Assembly: GCF_001941425.1 (NCBI RefSeq)
Contig: NZ_CP009244.1
Span: 124,001-188,000 of the forward strand
Reading direction: 5' to 3'
Origin: Corynebacterium ammoniagenes DSM 20306
GTDB lineage: Bacteria; Actinomycetota; Actinomycetes; Mycobacteriales; Mycobacteriaceae
DNA: 64,000 nt
The position numbers and the translations under genes were made by a program. How positions within the stretch are numbered: the stretch's first letter is position 1; each line of letters begins with the position of its first letter. The notes under the pieces are model-generated. The model ran no database searches. It saw only the letters and a list, made by a program, of their open reading frames with translations, and had not been told where the DNA came from. Shown here piece by piece: positions 26,097 through 34,218 of this stretch.

Positions 26097-26780
26097 ATGA
26101 GTACAAAAAGCTCCTCCACCATCTGGGTGATGGTCGTTGACGATGATCCGACGGTTCTGTCCTCTTTAAGAACCTATTTTTCCTCCACCCGCGATATTCG
26201 GGTGTTGGCAGAAGCACGCAATGGAGTAGATGCCTTAGAGCAGCTGCGCCACGTCGATGTGGACATCGTGCTGGCAGATATTCACATGCCAGAAATGGAT
26301 GGAGTGACGTTGCTGCATGAGATCCGTGCGCTGGATAACCCACCGTTTTTCGTCGCTATTACCGCGCTCGATACCGATGAAACCATGCTGGAGGTTCTAG
26401 CAGGTGGGGGAGCGGGCTACATCGTAAAAAGCTCCCGTCCGCAGACAATTATCGCTGCGATACGCGACGCCGTGGCCGGCGGAACCACGGTGTCACCGCA
26501 TGCTTTGAAACGCCTCGTTGGCCACCTTCCCGGCGACAAGCTACCGGCGCAGCGCGACTCTCGGGACTCCGTGCTTACAGAAAGCAGAATAACCAAGACG
26601 GAGAAGAAGGTCTTGAAGCACCTGTGCGATGGAAAATCGAATGCTGAGATTTCTGAGGCCTTAAACCTGTCCGAATCAACGGTGAAAAAGCAGGTCTCCA
26701 ACCTCATTGGCGAATTTGGAGTCAATTCTCGGCTGCAATTGGCGGTTTCCGTGATCCGCTCTGGTTATCTTGATGCCTAA
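26097..26780 (+). CDS. LuxR/NarL-family response regulator
   Basis: This 227-residue protein has a receiver domain (about 8-125) with the acidic pocket VVDDDPT, the phospho-acceptor Asp in IVLADIHMPEMDG, the Thr in VAITALDTD and the Lys in GYIVKSSRP. A LuxR-type DNA-binding domain follows (about 160-225) with LTESRITKTEKKVLKHLCDGK and ALNLSESTVKKQVSNL. It begins 9 nt after the small secreted peptide gene and is the obvious partner of the upstream kinase. Target genes are unknown; the 122-bp gap before the peptide gene is the nearest candidate site. Confidence 0.92.
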   Translation: MSTKSSSTIWVMVVDDDPTVLSSLRTYFSSTRDIRVLAEARNGVDALEQLRHVDVDIVLADIHMPEMDGVTLLHEIRALDNPPFFVAITALDTDETMLEVLAGGGAGYIVKSSRPQTIIAAIRDAVAGGTTVSPHALKRLVGHLPGDKLPAQRDSRDSVLTESRITKTEKKVLKHLCDGKSNAEISEALNLSESTVKKQVSNLIGEFGVNSRLQLAVSVIRSGYLDA

Positions 26781-26783
26781 TCA

Positions 26784-27554
26784 CTAGGCCTGAACCTGGT
26801 GTAAAAAATCCTGCAGCACGTCAATGGTGGGCAGACTGTAATGATCGTGGTCGGGGATGACGGTGAGATTGACATCGTCAAAGCCTTCGTTGCGGTACCA
26901 CGTGGCTCCTTGGTGGGCTGCACGCAGCGCATCGAAGCCATCTTGCGACGTAGAACCGTCGTCGAATTCGCCGACGACCCAATACAGCGGGGTGGTGGTG
27001 AGGTACTCATGATTAAAGCTCTTATTTTCCCACGTCGGACCACCTCCACCGGCCATCATGATGGCGCCTCCGGTGACCAATTCGGGGCTTTTGTGAAGCA
27101 ATGAGTAGCTAATAAATTCGGCACCGCCGGAATAGCCTGACCACCACAGTCGACTGTCATCCACCTGGAAATCTTGCACGAGCTGCGCGCTAAGGTCATT
27201 GACCCATCGTTGGTTTGCCTTGGTGTTTTTCCACCACGTTCCAGATTTAGTATCGGGAGTGCGCGGTATAACCGTAATTAAATTGTGCTGAGCCGCCACA
27301 GCTGCGGCGCAGGTGGCGAATCCTTCTGGGACATCATATTCATCCCCGCCATCGCCATGTAAGTGAACAAGCAGTCCCACCGGTTGCGAGGTATCAATGC
27401 CATGCTGGAATACGTGGTACGAAGATTGTATCCCTCGAGAATCAGTAAAACCTTGCTCCAAAAGCACGTCTTTTTCGATTGCGCTCAGCGCAGGAGCGAC
27501 AAGCTTATCCGCTGCTATGCCTGAGGACTGCCCGAATGCGGGGTCTTGCCACAC
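26784..27554 (-). CDS. Alpha/beta-hydrolase, PHB-depolymerase-like esterase
   Basis: This protein of about 256 residues has the oxyanion region GLLVHLHGDGGDEYD, the nucleophile motif GYSGG (catalytic Ser), an Asp in VVGEFDDGS and a late His in IPDHDHYSLP. The fold resembles the esterase/polyhydroxybutyrate depolymerase group. The start used is GTG at 27554; an in-frame stop lies shortly upstream and no ribosome binding site is evident, so the N-terminus is uncertain. No signal peptide is seen with this start. It converges on the response regulator gene with 3 bp between the stops. Confidence 0.75.
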   Translation of the reverse strand: MWQDPAFGQSSGIAADKLVAPALSAIEKDVLLEQGFTDSRGIQSSYHVFQHGIDTSQPVGLLVHLHGDGGDEYDVPEGFATCAAAVAAQHNLITVIPRTPDTKSGTWWKNTKANQRWVNDLSAQLVQDFQVDDSRLWWSGYSGGAEFISYSLLHKSPELVTGGAIMMAGGGGPTWENKSFNHEYLTTTPLYWVVGEFDDGSTSQDGFDALRAAHQGATWYRNEGFDDVNLTVIPDHDHYSLPTIDVLQDFLHQVQA

Positions 27555-27636
27555 GGTCTCGGCAGGGAATCCAGCTCATCCCAATCCACTGGGGTATACG
27601 CTGCTTCGGCACAGATGACTTGCCAAGCAGGCGAGA

Positions 27637-28038
27637 TTACTCGATGGGGGAAGTGCTGACGTTAAAACCCCAATCCACGCCGAACTTATCTTTCAGGCCG
27701 CCGAACATATCGCCCCATTGCTGCTCAACCAAGGGCATCTGTACCTCGCCGCCGGCGGAGAGGGCCTCGAATTGAGACTTCATGGTTTCCACGTCGTCGC
27801 CCCAGACCACGATATTCATGCGTTGTGCTGCCGAGTCTTCCGCACCCATCTCGGGATTATCCGCGCACATGAGATCCCAACCAGCTGCCGTGGTGAGGTG
27901 ACCATGCATGACGAGCTTTTCTTCATTATCGGGCCAATCCATAATCTGAAACTCGCCGCCAAAGACCTCGCGGTAAAAGTGGAGAGCTTCCCGGGCATTG
28001 CCCCGAAAACCTACATAAGTGGTTGCTTTAATCGTCAT
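27637..28038 (-). CDS. VOC-family protein (PhnB-like)
   Basis: This 133-residue protein opens TIKATTYVGFRGNAREALHFY, the strand-helix start of PhnB/3-demethylubiquinone-methyltransferase-like VOC proteins. It has the inner motif DWPDNEEKLVMHGHL, and WGDMFGGLKDKFGVDWGFN at the end. No catalytic function can be assigned; relatives are often of unknown role. I chose the ATG at 28038 because AAAGGG lies 7 nt upstream. Confidence 0.85.
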   Translation of the reverse strand: MTIKATTYVGFRGNAREALHFYREVFGGEFQIMDWPDNEEKLVMHGHLTTAAGWDLMCADNPEMGAEDSAAQRMNIVVWGDDVETMKSQFEALSAGGEVQMPLVEQQWGDMFGGLKDKFGVDWGFNVSTSPIE

Positions 28039-28105
28039 GGTCAAGCCCTTTCATCAACTGATGGCTGCCGCGATAGGTGGCATGTTTTTCTGCTCGCGAG
28101 TGTAC

Positions 28106-29701
28106 TTAAATTCCTCCTTGTGGATCATCATTGACGGCATCAGTCAGCGTGATTGTGTGATCGATGCCGATCTGATTGCAGAAATCATCATCGTGGCTAA
28201 TGACAATCAGCGCTCCGTTGTAGGTGGCTAGGGCATCGATAAGCCATTGCGTGGTGGAGATGTCCAAGTTGTTGGTGGGCTCATCCAGAATCAAAAGTTG
28301 CGGCGCCGCCAGTGCATTGCAGGCAAACTCGACTCGGAAGCGTTCCCCGCCGGAGAGCTGGCCCATCTGTTGGTTAACCGTGTCTTTGTGAAAGAGCAGC
28401 TGAGCTAGTTGGTCACGCAGTTCTTGCTGGCTAAGTGCCGGCAGACGTGCCGCAACAGTGTCCATGACCGTTAGCTGCGGATCAAATTCAATACGCTGCC
28501 GCAAATACCCAACGGAATCAATGACGTAATCCACCCCGTCATCTTCATCAGCGCCAAGTATGTGATTAATCAGCGTGGTTTTCCCAGAACCATTCTTACC
28601 GGCGATACGCAGGTGCTCTGGTCCCACCATGATAAATTCCGAGCGACTTTCCGCATTGGCAGGCAATTGCAGGTGGAGAACTTTTGTTCCCGCCGCCAAG
28701 TGCGTGGGCGGAACCGCGATATACACCTGCGCCTCTTTGCGCACGCTACGCTGGGCCGAATCAAGGCTTTCTTCAGCTTTCGCAAGATTTTGTTCATGGA
28801 TTCTTGTTTGCTTAGCTGCCGTCATTTGCGCACGGACTTTATCGTTGCCCAAGGCAATGCGAGACTTTTTCCGGTTGATCGCATTCTTTTTGCCTTGCTT
28901 CGCACCCCGAGCAATATTTGTTTGCAGTGCAGCGCGCTCTTGCTTTTCTTTCTTCACGGTGGATTTCGCATCCCGGACCTTTTGCTGGGCTGCTTCTTGT
29001 TCCTGGGCAATGGCCGCGCGATAGTCCTCATAATTGCCGCTGAATTGGCGAAGCCGGCCATTAAAAAGCTCCGCGATTTCATCCATGTGCGCTAATAAGT
29101 CACGGTCGTGGCTGACCACAATCGCCGGAATGGACGAGGTCCGCAGCATGGAGATGAGCTGGTCTTTGGCCTCGGAGTCTAGGTTATTCGTGGGCTCATC
29201 GAGTAGTACCAAGTCCGGGCGCTGTGCAAATACCGCTCCCAAAGCCACGGATACGGCTTCACCACCAGACAAGGTGCCAATGGTGCGGCGGATATCAAGT
29301 GCTCCAATAAATGGCTGGGTTCTTTCCTCCACATCCCAGTCATTGCCAATGACAGCGAGGAGCTCTTCGCTGTAGTGACCAGCTTCAATGGATTCAATGG
29401 CGGAGAGGATCTCACTGACACCAAAAACATCCGCGATGGTCGCATCTGTCTTCAGTCCCAAATCCTGTGGCAGGTAGCCAACCCTGCTCGGGGCTTCAAT
29501 ATGGCCAGCGGAAGGTAAATGCTTACCCAAGATGAGATTGAGCAAAGTGGATTTGCCCGAACCATTATCCCCAATGAGACCGGTGAGGTGAGCTGAGAAT
29601 GTTCCAGAAATATCGTGCAGACATTTCTTCCCATTCGGCCAGGTAAAAGATACTTTGTTGAAAGTGACGTGTGAAAACGAAGAAGTTTGAGAAATAGACA
29701 T
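28106..29701 (-). CDS. ABC-F family ATPase (possible ribosome protection)
   Basis: This 531-residue protein has two ABC ATPase domains and no membrane segment. Domain 1 has GDNGSGKST, LSGGE and LLDEPTNNLD; domain 2 has GKNGSGKTT, LSGGERFRVEF and LILDEPTNNLD. A basic linker rich in Lys and Arg (about 235-325) joins them, as in ABC-F proteins that act on the ribosome E-site. Some members give antibiotic resistance, others tune translation. A 20-codon leader frame and a hairpin lie upstream, which is typical of inducible resistance genes. The drug, if any, cannot be told. Confidence 0.9.
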   Translation of the reverse strand: MSISQTSSFSHVTFNKVSFTWPNGKKCLHDISGTFSAHLTGLIGDNGSGKSTLLNLILGKHLPSAGHIEAPSRVGYLPQDLGLKTDATIADVFGVSEILSAIESIEAGHYSEELLAVIGNDWDVEERTQPFIGALDIRRTIGTLSGGEAVSVALGAVFAQRPDLVLLDEPTNNLDSEAKDQLISMLRTSSIPAIVVSHDRDLLAHMDEIAELFNGRLRQFSGNYEDYRAAIAQEQEAAQQKVRDAKSTVKKEKQERAALQTNIARGAKQGKKNAINRKKSRIALGNDKVRAQMTAAKQTRIHEQNLAKAEESLDSAQRSVRKEAQVYIAVPPTHLAAGTKVLHLQLPANAESRSEFIMVGPEHLRIAGKNGSGKTTLINHILGADEDDGVDYVIDSVGYLRQRIEFDPQLTVMDTVAARLPALSQQELRDQLAQLLFHKDTVNQQMGQLSGGERFRVEFACNALAAPQLLILDEPTNNLDISTTQWLIDALATYNGALIVISHDDDFCNQIGIDHTITLTDAVNDDPQGGI

Positions 29702-29738
29702 GCAGCCAACGCCTTAAGTGCAGTAGAAATGTACATTC

Positions 29739-29776
29739 CTGCTAAAAGGCAAGCTCTAATGCGCGCGCTTTAGCAG
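29739..29776 (-). promoter_or_regulatory. Hairpin in the ABC-F leader region
   Basis: On the minus strand CTGCTAAA and TTTAGCAG form an 8-bp stem around a 22-nt loop. The stem lies between the stop of a small leader frame (29780) and the ABC-F start (29701). It could be part of a translational or transcriptional attenuator. Confidence 0.4.
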
Positions 29777-29779
29777 TGG

Positions 29780-29842
29780 TTATGCGGTGCGGCGTGCAGT
29801 CTTCACGTCTTCATCCTGTTCTTTGACAGCAAATACGTACAT
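29780..29842 (-). CDS. Possible 20-codon leader peptide upstream of ABC-F
   Basis: ATG at 29842 opens a frame encoding MYVFAVKEQDEDVKTARRTA, ending at a TAA 78 bp before the ABC-F gene. A hairpin separates the two. Short leader frames that stall ribosomes control many ABC-F and Erm genes. No good ribosome binding site is visible, and a possible -10 box (TAGAGT) overlaps the start, which argues against it. Tentative. Confidence 0.3.
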   Translation of the reverse strand: MYVFAVKEQDEDVKTARRTA

Positions 29843-29883
29843 AACTCTAGCACCGAGTAATTTCTGGCGGTAGTGTTTTTCCA

Positions 29884-30462
29884 ATGTCACGTGCTTCAAC
29901 CATGGACGTTTATCACGCGCGCCGGATTGTGATCCAGGGTGTTACTGGTGCTGGGAAATCTACGGCCGCGCGCAGGTGGGCGCAGCTGAAAAATTTGCAT
30001 GTCATTGACTATGACAATGACGTGTTGTGGGTACCCGCCAAGGTTGCACCGTGGACTCTGTATTCTCCTGCCCAGCAGCGTCAACGCGTGCGGAGTCAGA
30101 TGGAATCTGGGACGTGGGTTATGGCTGCGTGTGGTTCCAAGGTCACCGATATTGTTTATCCTCAGACCGATGTGATTATTTACCTGGATTACTCACCGGT
30201 GGTCACTTTTGGCCAACTTCTCCGGCGCACGGTGCAGCGTTCACTGTTGGGTCAGACCTGCTGTAATGGCAATCGGGAATCGTTGCGGCGGGCAGTCCTG
30301 AGCACAGAATCGATCTTCGCGTGGTGGTGGCAGACGTGGCGCTCGCGCCGGGCGGAGGGACGCGACATGGAAGCAGATCCGACGATGCCGCCGGTGTACC
30401 GGCTGACAAAACCACATCAGTTTGCGGATCTTCTCCACTACGCTGCCGAGCTAGAACTTTGA
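29884..30462 (+). CDS. P-loop NTPase, adenylate-kinase-like
   Basis: This 192-residue protein has a Walker A motif near the N-terminus (VIQGVTGAGKSTAARRW, about 15-31) and DVIIYLDYSPVVTFGQLLRRTVQR, a Walker B-like strand and a helix rich in Arg. This pattern is typical of FlaR/adenylate-kinase-like proteins (COG0563 relatives) of unknown substrate. TAGTGT lies 7 nt before the ATG, indicating a leaderless mRNA. It is divergent from the ABC-F gene. Confidence 0.8.
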   Translation: MSRASTMDVYHARRIVIQGVTGAGKSTAARRWAQLKNLHVIDYDNDVLWVPAKVAPWTLYSPAQQRQRVRSQMESGTWVMAACGSKVTDIVYPQTDVIIYLDYSPVVTFGQLLRRTVQRSLLGQTCCNGNRESLRRAVLSTESIFAWWWQTWRSRRAEGRDMEADPTMPPVYRLTKPHQFADLLHYAAELEL

Positions 30463-30487
30463 GTAAATAAGAGCCTAAGCTGGGTGC

Positions 30488-30799
30488 ATGCCCACAATTT
30501 ACGGTCACACCACAGATGACGCGGGTCGCTGCGTGCACTATCACTCAGACGTAGATGTCATTGCCAATAAATGCGCTGAGTGCGATACATATTGGGCCTG
30601 CTATCAGTGCCACCAAGAAGCCACTGACCATGGCTTTGGGGCGATGGACCTGGAATCCAATGCCGTGATGTGCGGTCAGTGTCGCCATGAGATGAACTTT
30701 GAAGAATATGCGGGAAGCACAAATGGCTGCCCACAATGTGGACAGCCATTTAATCCGGGGTGTGCGTTACACCGCCATATTTATTTCCAGCTTCAGTAG
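30488..30799 (+). CDS. CHY zinc-finger protein
   Basis: This 103-residue protein is rich in Cys and His: RCVHYHSD, NKCAECDTYWACYQCH, MCGQCRHEM and NGCPQCGQPFNPGCALH. The order fits the CHY zinc-finger family, with several zinc sites. Bacterial members are small stand-alone proteins without a settled function. TAAGCT lies 6 nt before the ATG and no ribosome binding site is present, so a leaderless start is likely. Confidence 0.88.
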   Translation: MPTIYGHTTDDAGRCVHYHSDVDVIANKCAECDTYWACYQCHQEATDHGFGAMDLESNAVMCGQCRHEMNFEEYAGSTNGCPQCGQPFNPGCALHRHIYFQLQ

Positions 30800-30804
30800 C
30801 GGTT

Positions 30805-31350
30805 TTAGAACGAAGAGCCAGGGATATTCGCGGTCATATCCTGGAAGGCATCCTGTGCCATCTTTGCTGCATCCGGGATACGGAAGGTAGCAACGTTAGG
30901 AACTGGTACATCCACGGTTGGCATGCCTGGCTGCACGAGAACCGGAATGACCTGGTTGCCCGACGGGGCAGGGTTGGAGTGGTTACCAGGGGCGTTATTG
31001 CCGGAGTTATTGGTATTACCGCCGTTGCCACCATTACCGCCGTTGCCGCCGGAGTTGTTGCCGAGGCCGCAGCGGTTGATGGCTTCATCCATGCGCGCAA
31101 TTGCGCCGCGGATTTCGCCACCGCGTGGGTGGAAATTAGCAGCTGCTAGCGCTTGGCGCTTCTTGGAGGCGTAATCAGAAGGGTTGGTGTACTGGGACTT
31201 GGCCTGGGAGCAAGAGATTTGGCCCGAAGGCATTTTTGCCAGCATATCGTCAACAATGTCGGCAGAAGCGATAGCTGGGCTGGCAAGGGTGGCAGTAAGG
31301 GTGGCAGCGGCTGCAATCAGCCCGGTCTTCGCGGAAATCAGTTTCGGCAT
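30805..31350 (-). CDS. Secreted protein with a two-Cys domain and Gly/Asn repeat
   Basis: This 181-residue protein has a signal peptide (about 1-30, GLIAAAATLTATLASPAIASA). A small helical domain with two cysteines follows (CSQAKSQY and NRCGLGNN). Next comes a low-complexity run of GGNGGN repeats and a Pro/Val-rich C-terminus. The paired-Cys helical domain resembles small mycobacterial hemophore-related domains, but that match is only a suggestion. It ends 6 bp from the convergent CHY gene. Confidence 0.75.
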   Translation of the reverse strand: MPKLISAKTGLIAAAATLTATLASPAIASADIVDDMLAKMPSGQISCSQAKSQYTNPSDYASKKRQALAAANFHPRGGEIRGAIARMDEAINRCGLGNNSGGNGGNGGNGGNTNNSGNNAPGNHSNPAPSGNQVIPVLVQPGMPTVDVPVPNVATFRIPDAAKMAQDAFQDMTANIPGSSF

Positions 31351-31418
31351 AAGCGCATTATGTCACACCACAGCCAGTTGTAATACCGGGAGAGCGAAAA
31401 ATCTGCTCAGCCCCCGTC

Positions 31419-32774
31419 TTAGGAAAGACCCATAAACTTATGCACCAACGAATGATAAGCCTGCACCGTAAGCTCCAAGTCTTCTAGATACAGGTGTTCA
31501 TCATGGCTGTGTAGCTGCGAATTGGCGCTGGCCATGTCGCGCTCACGTGCGTGCATCGCAAAGCCATAAGCACGTCCTCCATTGGCACCTTCCAATCGGC
31601 GCGCAAAGCGTAAGTCCGAACCACCGGTTGCATGCACAGGCACTACCGCGGCCTCGGGGAAGAATTCCTTGGTGGTGGCAACAATCGCATCCCACAGTGG
31701 GCCATCGGCAGGCGAGTGCGTGGCCGGTTCGGTAATCAGGTGCTCAATTTCTACCTCATCGGCTAAATCACCCAGGGCCGTGCGGAGGAAGTCATCCAAA
31801 TCTTCTTGGGTTTGACCCGGGAAGGGGCGAATATCCATTTCCAGCCACGCATGCGAAGGCAAGACGTTGATCGCACCGCCCGCGCGCAGAACCGTTTGCG
31901 CGATGGTGGTGTGTGAAAATGCATGGGCATAGGCAGACAGCGCGCCGAAGTTGTCATAGTCGGCGTCGGTGCCGGAGCCATCGATAAGCGACTGCTCCGT
32001 GGCGGCATCAAACTTGAATGCCTTGACGAAACCCTTCCACGTCTCATTTGATACCGCCGGTGGCTGCGCGGCGGCGATGCGGCGTGCCACCTCGGCTATT
32101 TTGACCACGGCGAAGTCTTTGCCAAAAGGCGTGGAGCCATGACCGGCATCGCCGTGCACGTGAATGCGGCGCTGACCGGCACCTTTCTCGCCAACGTTAA
32201 AACCAATCGCATCACTGCCATCGCTGACAGGCAGGTGCGAACCACCGGTTTCTGAGAGGCAGTTGCGCCAGGAAAATGCTTCTGGCTGGTTTTCGGAAAT
32301 CCACTTCGCGCCGAGTCCACCGCGGGCTTCCTCATCAGCCAAACCCACGAAGGTCAGCGTGCCTTTCGGGGGCTGACCTTGTGCTGCCTTGCGTGCTACC
32401 TCCCGGGTTACCGCTGCCTGGCTGGCGGTAATAAACAACATATCGATGGCACCGCGGCCATATAACTTGCCATCTTCAATCAGCGCCTCAAAAGGCGGTT
32501 TGGTCCATTTGGGCTCATCCACCGGGACGACATCGATATGGCCTAAAAGCGTTAACGGCTCAGCGTTCGGATCGGAGCCCTCCACGGTAAATGACACCGA
32601 GACCCTGCCCGGGTGTGGCTCAAATTTCTGCACCTTGACGTCAGTGCCCTCAAAAAACTTCTCTAGGGTTGCCGCATTGCGGTATTCCTCGCCCGAATCC
32701 GGCGTTAGATCATTGACGCACGCATTGCGGATTAGTTCTTGCAGCAATTCCAAAGTGTCATCATAAAGGCTCAT
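31419..32774 (-). CDS. M20-family metallopeptidase (dipeptidase-like)
   Basis: This 451-residue protein is an M20/M28-type zinc peptidase. Metal and catalytic motifs are LLGHIDVVPVDEPKW, GRGAIDML, VGLADEEARGG (catalytic Glu pair) and HGDAGHGSTPFGKD in the dimerisation domain. It is cytoplasmic, with no signal peptide. Substrates in the family include dipeptides and N-acyl amino acids; it could be annotated as a succinyl-diaminopimelate desuccinylase-like protein, but dapE is normally shorter. TACGAT lies 8 nt before the ATG, so it is probably leaderless. Confidence 0.9.
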   Translation of the reverse strand: MSLYDDTLELLQELIRNACVNDLTPDSGEEYRNAATLEKFFEGTDVKVQKFEPHPGRVSVSFTVEGSDPNAEPLTLLGHIDVVPVDEPKWTKPPFEALIEDGKLYGRGAIDMLFITASQAAVTREVARKAAQGQPPKGTLTFVGLADEEARGGLGAKWISENQPEAFSWRNCLSETGGSHLPVSDGSDAIGFNVGEKGAGQRRIHVHGDAGHGSTPFGKDFAVVKIAEVARRIAAAQPPAVSNETWKGFVKAFKFDAATEQSLIDGSGTDADYDNFGALSAYAHAFSHTTIAQTVLRAGGAINVLPSHAWLEMDIRPFPGQTQEDLDDFLRTALGDLADEVEIEHLITEPATHSPADGPLWDAIVATTKEFFPEAAVVPVHATGGSDLRFARRLEGANGGRAYGFAMHARERDMASANSQLHSHDEHLYLEDLELTVQAYHSLVHKFMGLS

Positions 32775-32881
32775 AACCTGCCATCGTACTGGCGAAAGGC
32801 CTTGTGGGGTGGAGATTCATGCAGGTAGCGAGAACGAGACGACGGTGTCGTGAAGAAGAAAATTACCCTACAATGAGGGAA

Positions 32882-32935
32882 TTAAACGCTGTTTAAGTGG
32901 ATTGTTTGAACAGTGTTTAATTTATGGTTTATGCT
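32882..32935 (+). promoter_or_regulatory. bioB promoter with two BioQ-like operators
   Basis: TTAAAC-N3-GTTTAA (32882-32896) is a perfect palindrome and TTGAAC-N3-GTTTAA (32906-32920) a near copy, centres 24 bp apart. Both fit the TGAAC-N3-GTTAC-type operator of the biotin repressor BioQ of corynebacteria. A promoter TTGAAC (32906-32911) and TATGCT (32930-32935), 18 bp apart, is covered by the second site. It points to transcription starting at the bioB ATG. Confidence 0.75.
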
Positions 32936-32943
32936 GCTGTGTC

Positions 32944-33924
32944 ATGACTATTATTGACGTCGCACGCGACAAGGCGCTTGGCCTCGGCCACGGATTGAAC
33001 AAAGATGAGCTCACCCAGGTCTTAACCTGTGATGACACCCAGTTAGAGCAGCTGGCAGATATCGCGCACCAGACACGGTTGAAGTGGTGCGGGCCGGCAG
33101 TGGAGGTGGAAGGGATCATCTCCATCAAAACAGGTGGCTGCCCGGAGGATTGTCATTTCTGTTCGCAGTCAGGGTTGTTCCAGTCGCCAGTGCGCGCGGC
33201 ACGGTTGGATATTGCGGAGCTGGTGGAAGCAGCGAAGAAGACGCAGAAATCAGGGGCGACGGAATTTTGCATCGTGGCGGCGGTAAAGTCGCCGGACCAA
33301 GGGTTGTTGGATCAGGTTGCGGTGGCAATCCAGGCCATTGAGCGCGAGGTCGATATTGATATCTCCTGTTCTTTGGGCACGTTGACCCCGGATCAGGCAC
33401 AGCAGCTGCGGGAGATGGGGGTTAAGCGCTATAACCACAATCTGGAAACCGCACGCAGCTTTTTCCCGCAGGTGGTAACCACCCACACGTGGGAAGAACG
33501 CAAGGAAACCTTGGATCTGGTGCGTTCCGTGGGCATGGAAGTGTGCTCCGGTGGAATTATTGGCATGGGCGAATCCGTGGAACAGCGCGCGGAATTTGCA
33601 GTCCAGTTGGCGGAGATTTCCCCCTGTGAGGTGCCGATGAACTTCCTCGATCCCCGCCCGGGCACGCCTTTTGCGCAGCGTCCGCTGGTGCCGATGGGGG
33701 AGGCATTGCGTGCGGTGGTCGCATTTCGCTTGGCGATGCCGTCGACCACCTTGCGCTTTGCCGGCGGTCGCGAGCTCTCCTTGGGTGATGACGGAACGGA
33801 AAAGGGCCTGTTGTCTGGCATTAACGCGATCATTGCGGGTAATTACCTGACCACCTTGGGCCAGCAGATTGAAAAAGACATTGACATGTTAGGACGTATC
33901 GACCTGCCGATTAAGGCGTTGTAA
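32944..33924 (+). CDS. bioB: Biotin synthase
   Basis: This 326-residue radical SAM enzyme inserts sulfur into dethiobiotin. The radical SAM cluster ligands are Cys66, Cys70 and Cys73 ([14 protein letters not shown]). [22 protein letters not shown] and [13 protein letters not shown] are typical BioB blocks. I chose ATG 32944, since a TATGCT box ends 8 nt upstream, consistent with a leaderless mRNA; an upstream extension to 32902 lies inside the operators. The stop overlaps the next ATG (TAATG). Confidence 0.97.
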   Translation: MTIIDVARDKALGLGHGLNKDELTQVLTCDDTQLEQLADIAHQTRLKWCGPAVEVEGIISIKTGGCPEDCHFCSQSGLFQSPVRAARLDIAELVEAAKKTQKSGATEFCIVAAVKSPDQGLLDQVAVAIQAIEREVDIDISCSLGTLTPDQAQQLREMGVKRYNHNLETARSFFPQVVTTHTWEERKETLDLVRSVGMEVCSGGIIGMGESVEQRAEFAVQLAEISPCEVPMNFLDPRPGTPFAQRPLVPMGEALRAVVAFRLAMPSTTLRFAGGRELSLGDDGTEKGLLSGINAIIAGNYLTTLGQQIEKDIDMLGRIDLPIKAL

Positions 33925-34187
33925 TGCCGTCGTGCTGGCCGCCCCAACTGGGTGAATTGGCAGCGGCGGTAGCCGCTGAAGACGCACCGATTTTTCATCC
34001 TAATACCGGGCAAAAGCTTAGCGATGCCCCCGAGGTTCACGTACACGCGGCCGCCGCAGCCGGGCTGGATGTGCCGCGCTATTGCCAGGTCTGTGGCCGG
34101 CGCATGGTGGTTCAAGTTCGCCCCGATGGCTGGTTGGCACGCTGTTCGCGCCACGGCGAGCTGGACTCGGTACTTTTAGATAATTAG
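33924..34187 (+). CDS. bsaP: Biotin synthase auxiliary protein
   Basis: This 87-residue protein has cysteines 54 and 57 (CQVC) and 74 (RCSRHGE), near the conserved RPDGWLARC block. It is translated directly after bioB with one base of overlap. Such small Cys proteins next to actinobacterial bioB genes have been shown to be required for biotin synthase activity (BsaP) and are thought to help supply iron-sulfur clusters. Identity is based on position, length and Cys pattern. Confidence 0.85.
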   Translation: MPSCWPPQLGELAAAVAAEDAPIFHPNTGQKLSDAPEVHVHAAAAAGLDVPRYCQVCGRRMVVQVRPDGWLARCSRHGELDSVLLDN

Positions 34188-34218
34188 CCACACGGGCTTA
34201 AGCATTATGCTGAAAACC

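Noticed and set aside
31010..31060. Possible repeat array (GGN repeats)
   Set aside because: The repeated triplets encode a Gly/Asn-rich protein linker in a secreted protein. Units are 9 bp and imperfect, with no spacers, so it is not a CRISPR or satellite.
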